Below are positions 51,439 through 60,698 of a stretch of DNA of 64,000 bases, in pieces. The translations under genes were made by a program, and so were the position numbers. The notes under the pieces were generated by a model. It searched no databases, had not been told where the DNA came from, and was given only the letters and a program-made list of their open reading frames with translations. The stretch's first letter is position 1. Each line of letters starts with the position of its first letter. This stretch comes from Candidatus Woesearchaeota archaeon (GTDB lineage: Archaea > Nanobdellota > Nanobdellia > Woesearchaeales > DSVV01), in assembly GCA_018661705.1 (NCBI GenBank), contig JABJHR010000011.1:186001-250000 (forward strand). Direction: 5' to 3'.

Positions 51439-51747
51439 CTAAACAAATTCTACTCTTTTAGCTCTTATGCCCTTTTTCTGCATATGCTTTTTCTTACAAG
51501 CAGTACATTCATATCGAAGATCTGTTTTCTTTGATACTTTTGCACCTGTTCTTTTAAACTTAGTAACAGCTGGCTTAGAGTATCTTCCTAAGTTACCATG
51601 ACCCTTAGCTTTGCCCCTTTTCTTAGCTCTATGCTTAGAACCTCTACTTAAAGAACTTGCGGTTTTTCTTTTAGTCTGAGTAACCTTATGTTCCGTATGT
51701 TTTTTACAATAAGGACACAACCTTTTCATTGATTTTGGTTTTTTCAT
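51439..51747 (-). CDS. rpl44e: ribosomal protein L44e
   Basis: 102 residues. CPYCKKHTEHKV near the N-terminus and CTACKKKHMQKKG near the C-terminus are the four zinc-binding Cys in CxxC...CxxC form. The central basic region with GSKHRAKKRGKAKGHGNLGR and the ending KGIRAKRVEF are typical of the family. Length is slightly above 95. It lies downstream of GINS on the minus strand. Upstream a TATA-like CTTTATAAATGGC (minus) near 51833 is its promoter. Confidence 0.95.
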   Translation of the reverse strand: MKKPKSMKRLCPYCKKHTEHKVTQTKRKTASSLSRGSKHRAKKRGKAKGHGNLGRYSKPAVTKFKRTGAKVSKKTDLRYECTACKKKHMQKKGIRAKRVEFV

Positions 51748-51911
51748 TTTATCGCTCTAAAAATCATGTAATATGATCAAATATTAAAAATATTTGTATA
51801 ATAATTAAATTTACATAGAAGTGATTGCAAGCCATTTATAAAGATTTTGGTTTGTTATATTGAAAAAAGAAATGAAATACTCTGAAAATGAAAATTTATT
51901 CAAAATTAGAT

Positions 51912-52604
51912 CTAATCTCCTGAAATTTCTTCTGCTTTACCTTGATTAATTAAAATCTGAGCAATTTTTACAGGTAATGTTGTAATTTCTTCTGCTTCAA
52001 AAGGACCTTGTGTTTCAAGATTTTCATCTACAAACTTAGGAGCATAAGACAAAAATCTTACCAATACAGGTTCAAGATTATTAGTGTTAGCAGTGGAAAC
52101 AGATTCAGGATTATTTGTCAATGAATTTGTATGGTTGTCATGTTCTTGTTTTCCGCTAGTTGAAGATTCTTCAATTGAAGGTAACTCTTGATTAATTAAA
52201 TTAGTAATGACCCCTTTTCTATATTTTGAAAATAAAGATAGTAATTCAGAATAAAAAGCTTCCTCAATCTCTAACATAGATCCTTTTGGAATAGAAGATC
52301 CTGATTTAACACTCATTAAAGCCAAACTAGTAATTTTTTTCTCTCTTCTATCATAAAGCTCTTTCATGATCTTATTAATGTTGTCTATCTGAATCATTAA
52401 TTTGGTTACATCTTCTCCTGAACCCTGTAATTGGCCTTGTTTTTCCTCTAACAATTGCTTCTTAGTCTTAATATACTCTACAAAGTCTTTAAAAAAAGAT
52501 TTTTCTAATTGTTGTATTTCTACTCTATTCTTCTCTCTTCTAAGTAACTCAAAAAGAGTTTCATAAGTAAGATTTACTTCTTTTTCATTAGTCTCTTCGC
52601 TCAT
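51912..52604 (-). CDS. GINS complex subunit
   Basis: 230 residues. The N-terminal A-domain is helical (YETLFELLRREKNRVEIQQLEKSFFKDF), a variable Ser/Asn-rich linker of about 45 residues follows, and the C-terminal B-domain (VLVRFLSYAPKFVDENLETQGPFEAEEITTLPVKIAQILINQGKAEEI) has the GINS 'P.FvG.D...yGPf..eD...LP...A..Li..g.a..I' pattern. The A-then-B order fits the archaeal Gins51/Gins15 type. GINS bridges MCM and other replisome proteins, including RecJ-like DHH proteins; one is encoded at 38650. It is transcribed alone. Confidence 0.85.
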   Translation of the reverse strand: MSEETNEKEVNLTYETLFELLRREKNRVEIQQLEKSFFKDFVEYIKTKKQLLEEKQGQLQGSGEDVTKLMIQIDNINKIMKELYDRREKKITSLALMSVKSGSSIPKGSMLEIEEAFYSELLSLFSKYRKGVITNLINQELPSIEESSTSGKQEHDNHTNSLTNNPESVSTANTNNLEPVLVRFLSYAPKFVDENLETQGPFEAEEITTLPVKIAQILINQGKAEEISGD

Positions 52605-52774
52605 AGAATGGGGAAATACAATTTAAGTTAAAAAGTTATATGAAAACAAGAATATAAATTAGTCCAACTTAGAATTCTCATAAAGATCTACAGTTTAGAT
52701 TTAAAGATTTTAGAAAAAAATGAGTATATAAAAAATTAAGAAAAAAAATAAAAAATAAAGGAAAAATCCTTCAT

Positions 52775-55552
52775 TTATACTTCAGCTTCCATGTCTGCGT
52801 CTGCATCTGCTTCCATGTCTGCGTCTGCTTCCATGTCTGCGTCTGCTTCAGCTTCCATTTCTGGTTCAGCTTCCATAACAGGTGCTTCAACTGCTAACTC
52901 TTCCTTTGTCTTCCATGACAAAGCAGCTTCGTTAACAGTAATAGCTACAACCTCGTCTCCACTGAAAGCATGGTCTGCATAACTAGCAACCATCTGGGAT
53001 GCTAATCTTGTGTCTTCTGCTGTTTGACCTGCTACAACAAGTGCCATCTTACCTGTGGTTGCATCTTCAAACAACTTAATTAGACCTTGGCCAGCTTCAA
53101 TTCCCATTGCGCTGTAACATTCTGCTGGGTTACCCATCAAAGCACTTACAACACTGTTAGCACATGGACCACCTACAGCAACAACATTTACTGCGGTTGA
53201 ATCTGCAACTTCAGTGTCTAGCTTAAATTGATCAACACCAATTTGCTGAACTTCGCTTGTGTATGTTCCTTCAACAGATACTTCTGTGGAAGCACTTGTA
53301 GGAGAAACAAAAACTTTTGCGTATGAAGCAAGTTTTGGGTGTTCAATTACAAAGCTTTGCTTTGAACTGTCGTCATCAATAGTGAACAAAGTACCTTTAA
53401 ATGACATTGTTTTCTTGTTGTCATCATCTTCGTCACTCAGATCTTTCTTACCAAATGTATAATCTGTGGTATTTGCAACAACTCCATCATGAGCAATTTC
53501 TAATGCATTGTCACTACTTTCATCATACATTGGATAAAAGTGTAAACCATTTGCACTACCTACACCATCACCAGCATTTAATCCGAAAAATCTTTCGTTT
53601 GTAGCTGAGTCAGCAAGTGTACCTGTGTCAGTATATTCTACAAAGGTAATGTTACCAACTAGATTACTAGAGTTACCAACATAGTGTCCAACTGAACCAG
53701 TTCCATCTGAACCATTACAATGTGGTGTTGCATTATAAATGCAAGTTCCATTCATTCTATCAATCCAGATATAACCGTAGTTTTCAGTTTTTAGTCTAAC
53801 ACTTGGAACTAAATCTACTCCGTTTAAGCCACCAGCTGTGTTATAACCTTCTCCAAGATAAACAAAAGACACATAGTTATTAGTTTCATCTACATGTAAC
53901 ACAATATTTTCTGAAACTCCAGAAACTGCAAAACTTCTATGTGCATCTGGTGTATAACTTAAATCATTTGTTTCAGTTCCATATGTTAGGTCTTCAAAAC
54001 TAATTTTGTTATCAGTTGTATCGATTCTTGTAATTTCGATTAAGTGCGCTTCATGGTTAGATCCAGAAGAAACTAAAAATTGAGCACCTTTACAATCTGC
54101 AACTCCACTAGCTCCTGTACAATTACCACCTGTTAAATAGGTAACATCTTCAACATCTGTTGTTGGAGCTGTTGTTGTTCCCCAATTTGTACCACCAGCA
54201 CCCGCTGTAGTTCCATCGGACTTAAAGTTTAATACAACTTCTTTTCCATCTTTGTTTGGGAAAGTTAATGACCCAGTTTTACTAGATGTTTCCATTGTAA
54301 TGACTTCTTTATCACCTTCAACAAGCTCTGCGAATACAACCTTAAAAGTTCCGAAAACAGGATCAACTAATTCATCCCCTTCTGCAAGGAAAACTTTTTC
54401 AGAGTCTGGGCTTACTTCATAAGAAAAATAATCTAACTTACCAGCATTAGCTCCAGAGGTATCATATTCAATATGTCCTGCTGCATAGAAATCAGTTACA
54501 TCTGAAATCTTTTCATCATTGATTTTAAGTTCATTTGCTCCCCTGATGTTAATTGCGGTTGCACCAACACTTACTTTACAAACGTCTGTGTCTTGTGATT
54601 GAGAGTGGATAGCTTTTCCATCTGTAACACCAATGACTACACCATTAACTGTTTCAGTGGTACCTCTATCAATCCATGCAGATTGACCATCTACTAAGAA
54701 ACCACATGATGTAATTGCTCCACCAGAAGCAACTTCTGTAACGTCAACCATTTCAACAGTGTGTTCTGTTCCATCAATATCAACTGTTGCTTTTTCTCCT
54801 TGTGACATCCACATAACTTGATCTCCACCAAGGAATTCGATTTCAGTTAAATCATTTGCTGAATATTTTATATCAACAACATTAAAGGTCTTACCCATAA
54901 TCTGAAAAGAAGTTCCTTCAATATCTGCACTCATACTTGCAGATGATTCGTTATCAATATCAACTGGGCTGTCAAATGTCAAGTTATAACTATATGATGG
55001 ATGACTTGAACTTGCTCTAAAATACAAATATGTATTTGCATTTGGTGCTGCATCATCATCTTGATCAAATCTCAAACCAACTGTTCCTGTTGAAGAATCA
55101 GATCTTGGAAAATAGATCTTTTGTTTATAATCTTCCGTAACAGCATTATTACCTTCATTATCAATATATGTACCGTCTGCTAATAATTCTGGTAGCTCAG
55201 CGTTTGTTAATTGTGCATCAATGTCTGATGCTGTTTGGTTGAAATACCAATCATTATTACCCATTTCATAACCTTCTGAAACTGTTGTGCTTGTACTTGC
55301 ACCAACAATAGGGGTTTTTTTAACAGCAACTACTTGCAATGCAGAAACTAGCATATTTTGACCAATAATGTCTTCTGCTTTTGCGTTCTTACCTACAACA
55401 AATACTCCGTCAAACTGTCCTTCCTCGTTAATAAACATAGTAGGGAAGTTTGCTAAGTCTGCTGTTGCCATTGCGCCTAGTAATGTTGCACCAACCATTG
55501 ATACACCAATTCCTAAAGCTGCAATTTTTTTCACAGTCTTTTTCAATTTCAT
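52775..55552 (-). CDS. S-layer protein
   Basis: Start at the ATG behind AGGAGGTG (55552), so 925 residues; an in-frame upstream ATG lacks a site. The signal peptide (KKIAALGIGVSMVGATLLGAMA) is followed by 'DLANFPTMFINEEGQFDGVFVVGKNAKAEDIIGQNMLVSALQ', the start typical of archaeal S-layer proteins, long beta-rich Ser/Thr/Asp-rich sequence, and a second related 'VAVGGPCANSVVSALMGNPAECYS' domain near residue 815 with '...ALVVAGQTAEDTRLASQMVASY'. The C-terminus is a repeated acidic tail with (A)DMEADADMEA words (residues about 885-925). It forms the outer lattice and is likely the most abundant protein. GGAGGTG is the strongest ribosome binding site in the window. Confidence 0.85.
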   Translation of the reverse strand: MKLKKTVKKIAALGIGVSMVGATLLGAMATADLANFPTMFINEEGQFDGVFVVGKNAKAEDIIGQNMLVSALQVVAVKKTPIVGASTSTTVSEGYEMGNNDWYFNQTASDIDAQLTNAELPELLADGTYIDNEGNNAVTEDYKQKIYFPRSDSSTGTVGLRFDQDDDAAPNANTYLYFRASSSHPSYSYNLTFDSPVDIDNESSASMSADIEGTSFQIMGKTFNVVDIKYSANDLTEIEFLGGDQVMWMSQGEKATVDIDGTEHTVEMVDVTEVASGGAITSCGFLVDGQSAWIDRGTTETVNGVVIGVTDGKAIHSQSQDTDVCKVSVGATAINIRGANELKINDEKISDVTDFYAAGHIEYDTSGANAGKLDYFSYEVSPDSEKVFLAEGDELVDPVFGTFKVVFAELVEGDKEVITMETSSKTGSLTFPNKDGKEVVLNFKSDGTTAGAGGTNWGTTTAPTTDVEDVTYLTGGNCTGASGVADCKGAQFLVSSGSNHEAHLIEITRIDTTDNKISFEDLTYGTETNDLSYTPDAHRSFAVSGVSENIVLHVDETNNYVSFVYLGEGYNTAGGLNGVDLVPSVRLKTENYGYIWIDRMNGTCIYNATPHCNGSDGTGSVGHYVGNSSNLVGNITFVEYTDTGTLADSATNERFFGLNAGDGVGSANGLHFYPMYDESSDNALEIAHDGVVANTTDYTFGKKDLSDEDDDNKKTMSFKGTLFTIDDDSSKQSFVIEHPKLASYAKVFVSPTSASTEVSVEGTYTSEVQQIGVDQFKLDTEVADSTAVNVVAVGGPCANSVVSALMGNPAECYSAMGIEAGQGLIKLFEDATTGKMALVVAGQTAEDTRLASQMVASYADHAFSGDEVVAITVNEAALSWKTKEELAVEAPVMEAEPEMEAEADADMEADADMEADADADMEAEV

Positions 55553-55652
55553 GTTCTTAACACCTCCTAAGTGTTTTACTTTGTTTTCTTTTTTATTTAG
55601 GCAATCATGCCAATCTTTCTTTCTGGTTTGAAAGACCACTAACCTATGCACA

Positions 55653-55985
55653 ATATAGATTAGAGAGTTTTAAGCCTCAATATGTGCAGATATGTCATGT
55701 TTCTTTTATAAAGTTTTCGTAAGACAAAGGATTATAGTTAACCACGACAAACACAGAAGGGCTTTAAACCAGAAAATTCGATAACAAGAGCAAGTTGTTA
55801 CTAGTGAATAAAAAAAGAGGGAACTATGTTCTAGATCTAAAATCATATATAAAGGGCATTAAAAAAGGAATTAACTAAAAAATTTCATAATCCCAATAAA
55901 AGGTTAAAAGTGTTTTATAACGACGTCATAATTATAAAAAAGTCACGAAAAACACAATAAGAAAGAAAGGGCAAGAATAAAAAAA
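55653..55985 (-). promoter_or_regulatory. S-layer promoter, leader and empty spacer
   Basis: The minus-strand TATA box ACTTTATAAAAG (about 55703-55713) should start transcription near 55680 and give a leader of about 130 bases, long for this genome, with a TCTTTC/GAAAGA hairpin near 55616-55635. Between 55740 and 55985 I see no gene and no clear structure; AAAATCATATATAAAG (55840) is a possible plus-strand TATA without a gene. Confidence 0.5.
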
Positions 55986-56202
55986 TGAGGGAGTAGGGAC
56001 TTTCAAATCCAGGGGGATTTGAGGTCTCCCCTTGGGATATTTGAACCCTAGTAGGCACTAAGCCAATGGGTATCTTCCAATTCTAGTAAAGAGTTGATAA
56101 TACCCTCACCAGATGGCCTAAGCTTGGACTGAAGTTTTTGAATGCCATTAATTGATAAACAAAAACATCATCCATCCCGTTTGACCGCTCCGGCACTCCC
56201 TC
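55986..56202 (-). tRNA. tRNA-Leu(UAG) with three probable introns
   Basis: Acceptor GAGGGAG/CTCCCTC with A73, D-stem CCG/CGG with loop GAGCGGTCAAA, class II variable arm GGC-TTAGT-GCC (56054-56064), T-stem TAGGG/CCCTA. The anticodon loop is read as CTTAGGC, anticodon TAG at 56118-56120, with stem GGATG/CATCT. Introns: T-loop 59/60, 56000-56039, with the same ends (TATC...GATTTGAAAG) as in tRNA-Ala; one of about 46 bases just 5' of the anticodon loop (GTTTTTG/CAAAAAC hairpin inside); one of about 45 bases at the start of the variable arm (GGGTAT/ATACCC). Removing all leaves about 86 bases. Isotype is fairly sure; inner intron ends are not. Confidence 0.68.
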
Positions 56203-56257
56203 ATTTGAGTGTAATTTTAAAGTAAATTGAATGTAAGTAAAAAGAAATGGGGTTTAT

Positions 56258-57562
56258 TTATAAATTTTGTTCCAAATCCAATATCTTTTCAATAAATATT
56301 TGCTTTTGAGGATGATTATTTTGAATAAGGAACCTGTAAAACTTAATTGCTTTTTCATTCTGATTTGTTTTTTCATAAAGTTTAGCTAATGCCATATAAG
56401 AATTTGAATCTTGTGGTTTAAGGTTAATTGCGGAGTTATACAAATCAATTGCAAGATGATGTTCTTCACGTCGAGAATGAAAATTTGCAAGTAAAGAAAT
56501 AGAAGCAAAAGAGTTAGGAGCAAACAAAAGCGATTGTTGAAGTAACTTGATAGCTGCATCTAAATCCCCAGAGAAAGAATAAATCTTAGCAAGATTAAGA
56601 TGTGCAGTAACATCCCTTAATCCTAGTTCAACACTTTTCTTAAGAATATCAACAGCTTCTTGCTTCTTACCTTTTTTCATTAAAATTTTAGAAATTGCAT
56701 TATAGGCAACTTTATGGTAAGGATCAACTTCAATGGCTTTTTTAAAATAATAAAGGGCCTTATCTAAATTAGACTTGTAAGTAAGATAAATTAAGCCAGC
56801 ATCCGAATATGCTTTAGGATCTTTTGGTTGATCTTTGATTTTTTTAAGTGTGAGCTCTAAGTAATATAATTGTTTGTCCTCAACAAAATCCCTTCCCCGA
56901 GAATATTCATAATGATGTATAATTAGGTCTGATTTTAGCAAAGGCAGTTTATTACTCTTAATTGAAGGAGTAATATCTTCATGCACCCTCCCAGTAAAAC
57001 TAAATTCGGGTTTATTTTCAAATAAACGAGTAATAGGAACATCAAAATATCCGAGAAATCCCCTAACATTTAAATCACTAAGAAGGGCTTTTTTCCATGA
57101 AGCTTGATCAGAATTATTAGTATATGTTCTTTGAATAAGTTGAAACCCTACAATAACTGTTGATTGAATCATTGCCATTATTTTTTTAAGATCGTGTTTG
57201 AGTAACACCTCGTCAGGATCCAAGATTAAAATCCAATCACCTGTTGCCTTAGAGATTGAAAAATTTCGTGCAGCAGAAAAATCATCCACCCATTTAAAAT
57301 TAAATAATTTTACTTTAGAGGAAGCATATTTAGCAATTTCAACAGTCCTATCATTTGAACCCGTATCAACAATTATAATTTCATCCACGTATTCTCCAAT
57401 GTTTTTTATACAATCTAAAATGAGATTTTCCTCATTCTTAACAATCATACAAACAGAAAGAGTTTTAAGTTTTTTTAGATTGATATTTTTACCAAAACCC
57501 ATTAGTTTATTTGTTTTACTTATCTTATTAGTACAATTATCAACGTCCACCATTAGAATCAT
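56258..57562 (-). CDS. GT2 glycosyltransferase with C-terminal TPR repeats
   Basis: 434 residues. LSVCMIVKNEENLILDCI, EIIIVDTGSNDRTVEIA, FSAARNFSISKATGDWILILDPDEVL (DPDE metal motif) form the glycosyltransferase family 2 domain (residues 35-260). From about 250 on are TPR units (PKAYSDAGLIYLTYKSNLDKALYYFKKAIEVDP, VAYNAISKILMKKGKKQEAVDILKKSV and three or four more, each cut here to show type). Such fusions are common among enzymes adding sugars to proteins or peptides. A TATA box CTTTATATAATTAG about 22 bases upstream makes it leaderless. Confidence 0.85.
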   Translation of the reverse strand: MILMVDVDNCTNKISKTNKLMGFGKNINLKKLKTLSVCMIVKNEENLILDCIKNIGEYVDEIIIVDTGSNDRTVEIAKYASSKVKLFNFKWVDDFSAARNFSISKATGDWILILDPDEVLLKHDLKKIMAMIQSTVIVGFQLIQRTYTNNSDQASWKKALLSDLNVRGFLGYFDVPITRLFENKPEFSFTGRVHEDITPSIKSNKLPLLKSDLIIHHYEYSRGRDFVEDKQLYYLELTLKKIKDQPKDPKAYSDAGLIYLTYKSNLDKALYYFKKAIEVDPYHKVAYNAISKILMKKGKKQEAVDILKKSVELGLRDVTAHLNLAKIYSFSGDLDAAIKLLQQSLLFAPNSFASISLLANFHSRREEHHLAIDLYNSAINLKPQDSNSYMALAKLYEKTNQNEKAIKFYRFLIQNNHPQKQIFIEKILDLEQNL

Positions 57563-57648
57563 AGAGAATTTAACTAATTATATAAAGGTTATTAAAGAAA
57601 AAACTAATAAAAGGTTAATAAAAACTAAAAACAAATTAAAAAAAGAAA

Positions 57649-57813
57649 TTATTTTTTTTGCCAAGTATATTTTCTTCTCTTAGCAGAATTACCATAACCG
57701 CATGCACTACATACTTTTTTGGATTTATGATAAGTACGTTCGCCACATCTTCTACACATGATGTGAGTTTTTCCTTTTGACTTCTTTCCTTGAGAAGCTG
57801 TTCCTTTACCCAT
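57649..57813 (-). CDS. rpl37e: ribosomal protein L37e
   Basis: 54 residues. [36 protein letters not shown] and [17 protein letters not shown] follow archaeal L37e fully, including the four zinc Cys in CxxC...CxxC. It follows the Sm-like gene by about 105 bases on the minus strand, the usual archaeal pairing of LSm and L37e. Confidence 0.95.
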   Translation of the reverse strand: MGKGTASQGKKSKGKTHIMCRRCGERTYHKSKKVCSACGYGNSAKRRKYTWQKK

Positions 57814-57919
57814 TATATTCACCTAGTTTAATCATAATAATTGATCAAAGTCGTAACAATTGATCAGACCTTATTGGTCTGATCATAACAATGATTGTAA
57901 CAAATTGGTTTTAGATTAC

Positions 57920-58147
57920 TTAATCTGCTGGTGAGATTAAAATAATTGTGTCTCCTCTTATGAATACAACACCCAATTTTCTCTTGACTTCACCATCTTG
58001 TCTTTCTTCTGCATCTGTTAACACAGTATTGATGTGAATATCAAAAGCATTCAAAGTCCCTATTAATTGCCTACCATTTTTCAGATCTACAATAACTCTC
58101 TTATTTCTTGCACGATTTAGTGCATCTAAAGGCCTAGTTTGTTCCAT
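57920..58147 (-). CDS. Sm-like archaeal protein
   Basis: Start at ATG behind GGAGGAAG (58147); 75 residues. RPLDALNRARNKRVIVDLKNGRQLIGTLNAFDIHINTVL is Sm1 (with the FDxHxN RNA-binding set) and LGVVFIRGDTIILISP is Sm2 (RGD and the closing strand). It assembles as a ring that binds U-rich RNA. The leader shows a TATA-like CTTTATAAATGAC near 58200 (minus). Confidence 0.94.
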   Translation of the reverse strand: MEQTRPLDALNRARNKRVIVDLKNGRQLIGTLNAFDIHINTVLTDAEERQDGEVKRKLGVVFIRGDTIILISPAD

Positions 58148-58331
58148 TTTACTTCCTCCTAAAAAATTAAAATAAATTAGATTGATGTATATGTGAGTCA
58201 TTTATAAAGTTTTTGCTGAATCTGGCCAATATTAAACAGAGGTGATAATTTAGGGAATTTGTAAAGAAATTAGAGAATTAATAGAAGATTAACACAAGAT
58301 TTATTAACTAAGGATTACAGAATTAAAAAGT

Positions 58332-58853
58332 ATGTTTGGATTATTCAAATCAAAAGGAATCACGCAGCTTAGAAGCGTATTTACAGATTATGAAATAATT
58401 AATCAAATCTATCAAAAATTAAAGAATTTGAATGATAGTGAGATTAGTTCAAGAAAAGCAATAAGAGATAATAATATACATCAGACTTTAAAAGAAATTG
58501 AGAGACAACACCAGATTATTTCAGTAGCAGAATACTTATTTAATGTAAAAACACTTAGAATAGGAGAATTAAACAAAATGCAGAGAGAGAAAATCAACAA
58601 CCAGATAAAGTATCTTGAAAATCAGATAAAAACAAAAAGAAAAGAGCATAATAGGCACATATTAACAATTAAAGGAGATGAAAATCATAAAAGATATCTT
58701 CAAAAACACTATGGTGAAAGTCAAAGAAAATATCATGAAGAAATACAGCGTTATAAAGAATTACTTAATGAAACTAACAAAATCATGAACAGCATCAGGG
58801 AAAGTTGTAAAAAAAGTATAGAGAATTCTCATAGGATTATCCACAACATTTAA
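58332..58853 (+). CDS. uncharacterised coiled-coil protein
   Basis: 173 residues, no family recognised. After MFGLFKSKGITQLRSVF the whole sequence is charged heptad-like coil (KTLRIGELNKMQREKINNQIKYLENQIKTKRKEH, shown in part). No membrane segment, Cys or enzymatic motif. It may be a structural or membrane-associated helical protein. No ribosome binding site; TATA-like sequences (AGATTTATTAACT) about 35 bases upstream suggest a leaderless message. Confidence 0.5.
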   Translation: MFGLFKSKGITQLRSVFTDYEIINQIYQKLKNLNDSEISSRKAIRDNNIHQTLKEIERQHQIISVAEYLFNVKTLRIGELNKMQREKINNQIKYLENQIKTKRKEHNRHILTIKGDENHKRYLQKHYGESQRKYHEEIQRYKELLNETNKIMNSIRESCKKSIENSHRIIHNI

Positions 58854-58970
58854 TTTGTTGTTTAGAAAGAATATTAATTAATGATAATTTAGTAGAGATA
58901 ATAGAATCTAAATAGCAGAATATTAAATAAAATTCAAAAAGAAAAAATTAAAATGTGTTATTTTATTGTT

Positions 58971-59324
58971 CTAAAAATGTTTTAAACCGTAACTAAACCC
59001 TATAATTCCAATAAGAATTATTATTGCCGGATATATGGGACCCGAAATGGGGATTGCAAGTTCTAAAAAACTATCAAGTAAGGGCACAATACCACCAAGA
59101 AGAGTTAATAAACCCAAACAAACCATTACAAATTTAGTTCCACCAATTAATGAGATACTGGTAAAACCATAAATTAACCCAATTAATCCAATTATTATGA
59201 TTATGATGCTATATCCTAGTCCCCCAATTATTGCTGAAGGCAAAGAAACAAAGTTTCCAATAAAAGGTAAAACTCCCGCTAGAATTGTAATTAATCCTAA
59301 TAATGTGATAATAACTTGAACCAT
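58971..59324 (-). CDS. small membrane protein with two repeated halves
   Basis: 117 residues, almost fully hydrophobic: four membrane helices in two similar halves. VIITLLGLITILAGVLPFIG...YSIIIIIIGLIGLIYGF is echoed by FVMVCLGLLTLLGGIVPLLD...YPAIIILIGIIGFSYGL, so the gene looks like an internal duplication of a two-helix unit. No family recognised; a role in the envelope is a guess. AAAGAGG precedes the ATG. Confidence 0.6.
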   Translation of the reverse strand: MVQVIITLLGLITILAGVLPFIGNFVSLPSAIIGGLGYSIIIIIIGLIGLIYGFTSISLIGGTKFVMVCLGLLTLLGGIVPLLDSFLELAIPISGPIYPAIIILIGIIGFSYGLKHF

Positions 59325-59571
59325 AATATCAACCTCTTTTTTATTTAAATTTTAATAACAATATTAAATTAATAAGAATTATATGTCTTCTCGTATTTAA
59401 AGTTTGCTATAACCATATATCACAGAGGAACATATAACTAAAAAAACCATAACAACACCAGATAAAAATAAATAATAAAAAGAAAAAGTAAAATCCTAAA
59501 CATTCAGATAAAAACAAGGCACTAATGAGCAAACTAACAAACGAATTTAAAAAAATTAAAATTAATACATT

Positions 59572-59832
59572 TTATTCGTTTTTTTCTTCGGATTCTTCTT
59601 GCTCTTGTTTATCACTAGGAGTAGGTCTTTCAACCGCCATAGGTAAAACACCAGCATCATATTCCATCTTTGCAATTTCAAGTGTATTATATTTCAACTT
59701 TTCTAATTCTTCTTTACTAAGTTTAATTAAAAAAGGTGCACCCATTGAAAGTTGTAAAGCTCTTGCGCCCAAAATTCTTGCTTTTTCGTACTTTGTGTAT
59801 TTTTGTTCTTTATCATTATTTTTTTCAGCCAT
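59572..59832 (-). CDS. rpoK: RNA polymerase subunit K (Rpo6, omega homologue)
   Basis: 86 residues. YTKYEKARILGARALQLSMGAPFLIKL matches the RpoK/Rpb6 core (T.YE.ARilgaRAlQ...gAp.li), followed by the usual ELEKLKYNTLEIAKMEYDAGVLPM. The C-terminus has a 17-residue acidic extension (ERPTPSDKQEQEESEEKNE). It helps assemble RNA polymerase. It lies downstream of rrp42 by about 65 bases on the same strand. Confidence 0.94.
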   Translation of the reverse strand: MAEKNNDKEQKYTKYEKARILGARALQLSMGAPFLIKLSKEELEKLKYNTLEIAKMEYDAGVLPMAVERPTPSDKQEQEESEEKNE

Positions 59833-59897
59833 AAAATCACCTGATTATCTTTAATAAATAATATTTATTTTGTTGGTTAATTAAAAAATTAAAAAAA

Positions 59898-60692
59898 TTA
59901 AAAATATTTTCTCAACTCTGTTGATTTTTCAAGTGCTAGTTCAAGCATTTGTGCAACCTCGTCATTTGTTAATGTTGCACCGCCCTTTTGAAGAGCACAA
60001 ATAATGCCTTTCTCAGTTGAAGTAATTGTTAATCTTGCTTCAACACCATGTTCTTCTTCTCTTGAAGGGTCAACAATAAAAAAGTTACCTATTTTATGTA
60101 TGGTTACCGGAAGTGGTAATTTGTCCATAGGTAATTTCTCATCCGTATGTTTTTTGTAATTTACTTCATCATCAACATACTCAGGAAAACGAGCATTTTG
60201 AAGTGCAGCTAAAGCTGCTAATGCTGAAGCATCTAATAAGTTTCCATCTGCATTAATTGTACAAATATCAATTGAAACCATCCATACTTTTTCGCCTTTT
60301 TTCAAACATAGCTTTTTTAAGTCAATTGCCTTACTTTCTCTAATTCCTCTGTCGACAACTCTTGAAAGTTCAATTGAATCAATTCCTGGCGGACCAGATT
60401 CAAATTCAGGACTTGCCATTGGAAGAAATTCTGCATTTACCATAATGACACCTTGTTCAGGAGTATCAGGATATGGTTTTTCCATCATCATCTTAACACC
60501 AGCAACTACTTCTGTGTCACCAAATTTAACTCTTGCAGAACCTTCTGCATTTTTTGAAACACCAGTTTCAACAACCACTTTTCTGTAATCAGTTAATTTT
60601 CTACCATCAAACCGAATTCCTTTCTCAAGTGATTTTATTAAATGATTTTTTGAATCGTTATTCATTTTTGAATTGTTATTCATTGTTTCCAC
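59898..60692 (-). CDS. rrp42: exosome subunit Rrp42
   Basis: 264 residues, RNase PH fold. IRFDGRKLTDYRKVVVETG, GSARVKFGDTEVVAGVKMMM, FESGPPGIDSIELSRVVDRGIRES and KLPLPVTIHKIGNFFIVDPS follow the Rrp42 pattern. It lacks the catalytic RPG...RR set of Rrp41 and serves in the hexameric ring. It starts six bases after the rrp41 stop. Confidence 0.95.
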   Translation of the reverse strand: METMNNNSKMNNDSKNHLIKSLEKGIRFDGRKLTDYRKVVVETGVSKNAEGSARVKFGDTEVVAGVKMMMEKPYPDTPEQGVIMVNAEFLPMASPEFESGPPGIDSIELSRVVDRGIRESKAIDLKKLCLKKGEKVWMVSIDICTINADGNLLDASALAALAALQNARFPEYVDDEVNYKKHTDEKLPMDKLPLPVTIHKIGNFFIVDPSREEEHGVEARLTITSTEKGIICALQKGGATLTNDEVAQMLELALEKSTELRKYF

Positions 60693-60698
60693 CTTTTA

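Noticed and set aside
57198-57683. Plus-strand frame of 161 codons overlapping the GT2-TPR gene
   Set aside because: It is antisense to a clear glycosyltransferase domain and ends in a Lys/Ile/Phe-rich intergenic run; no supporting signal.
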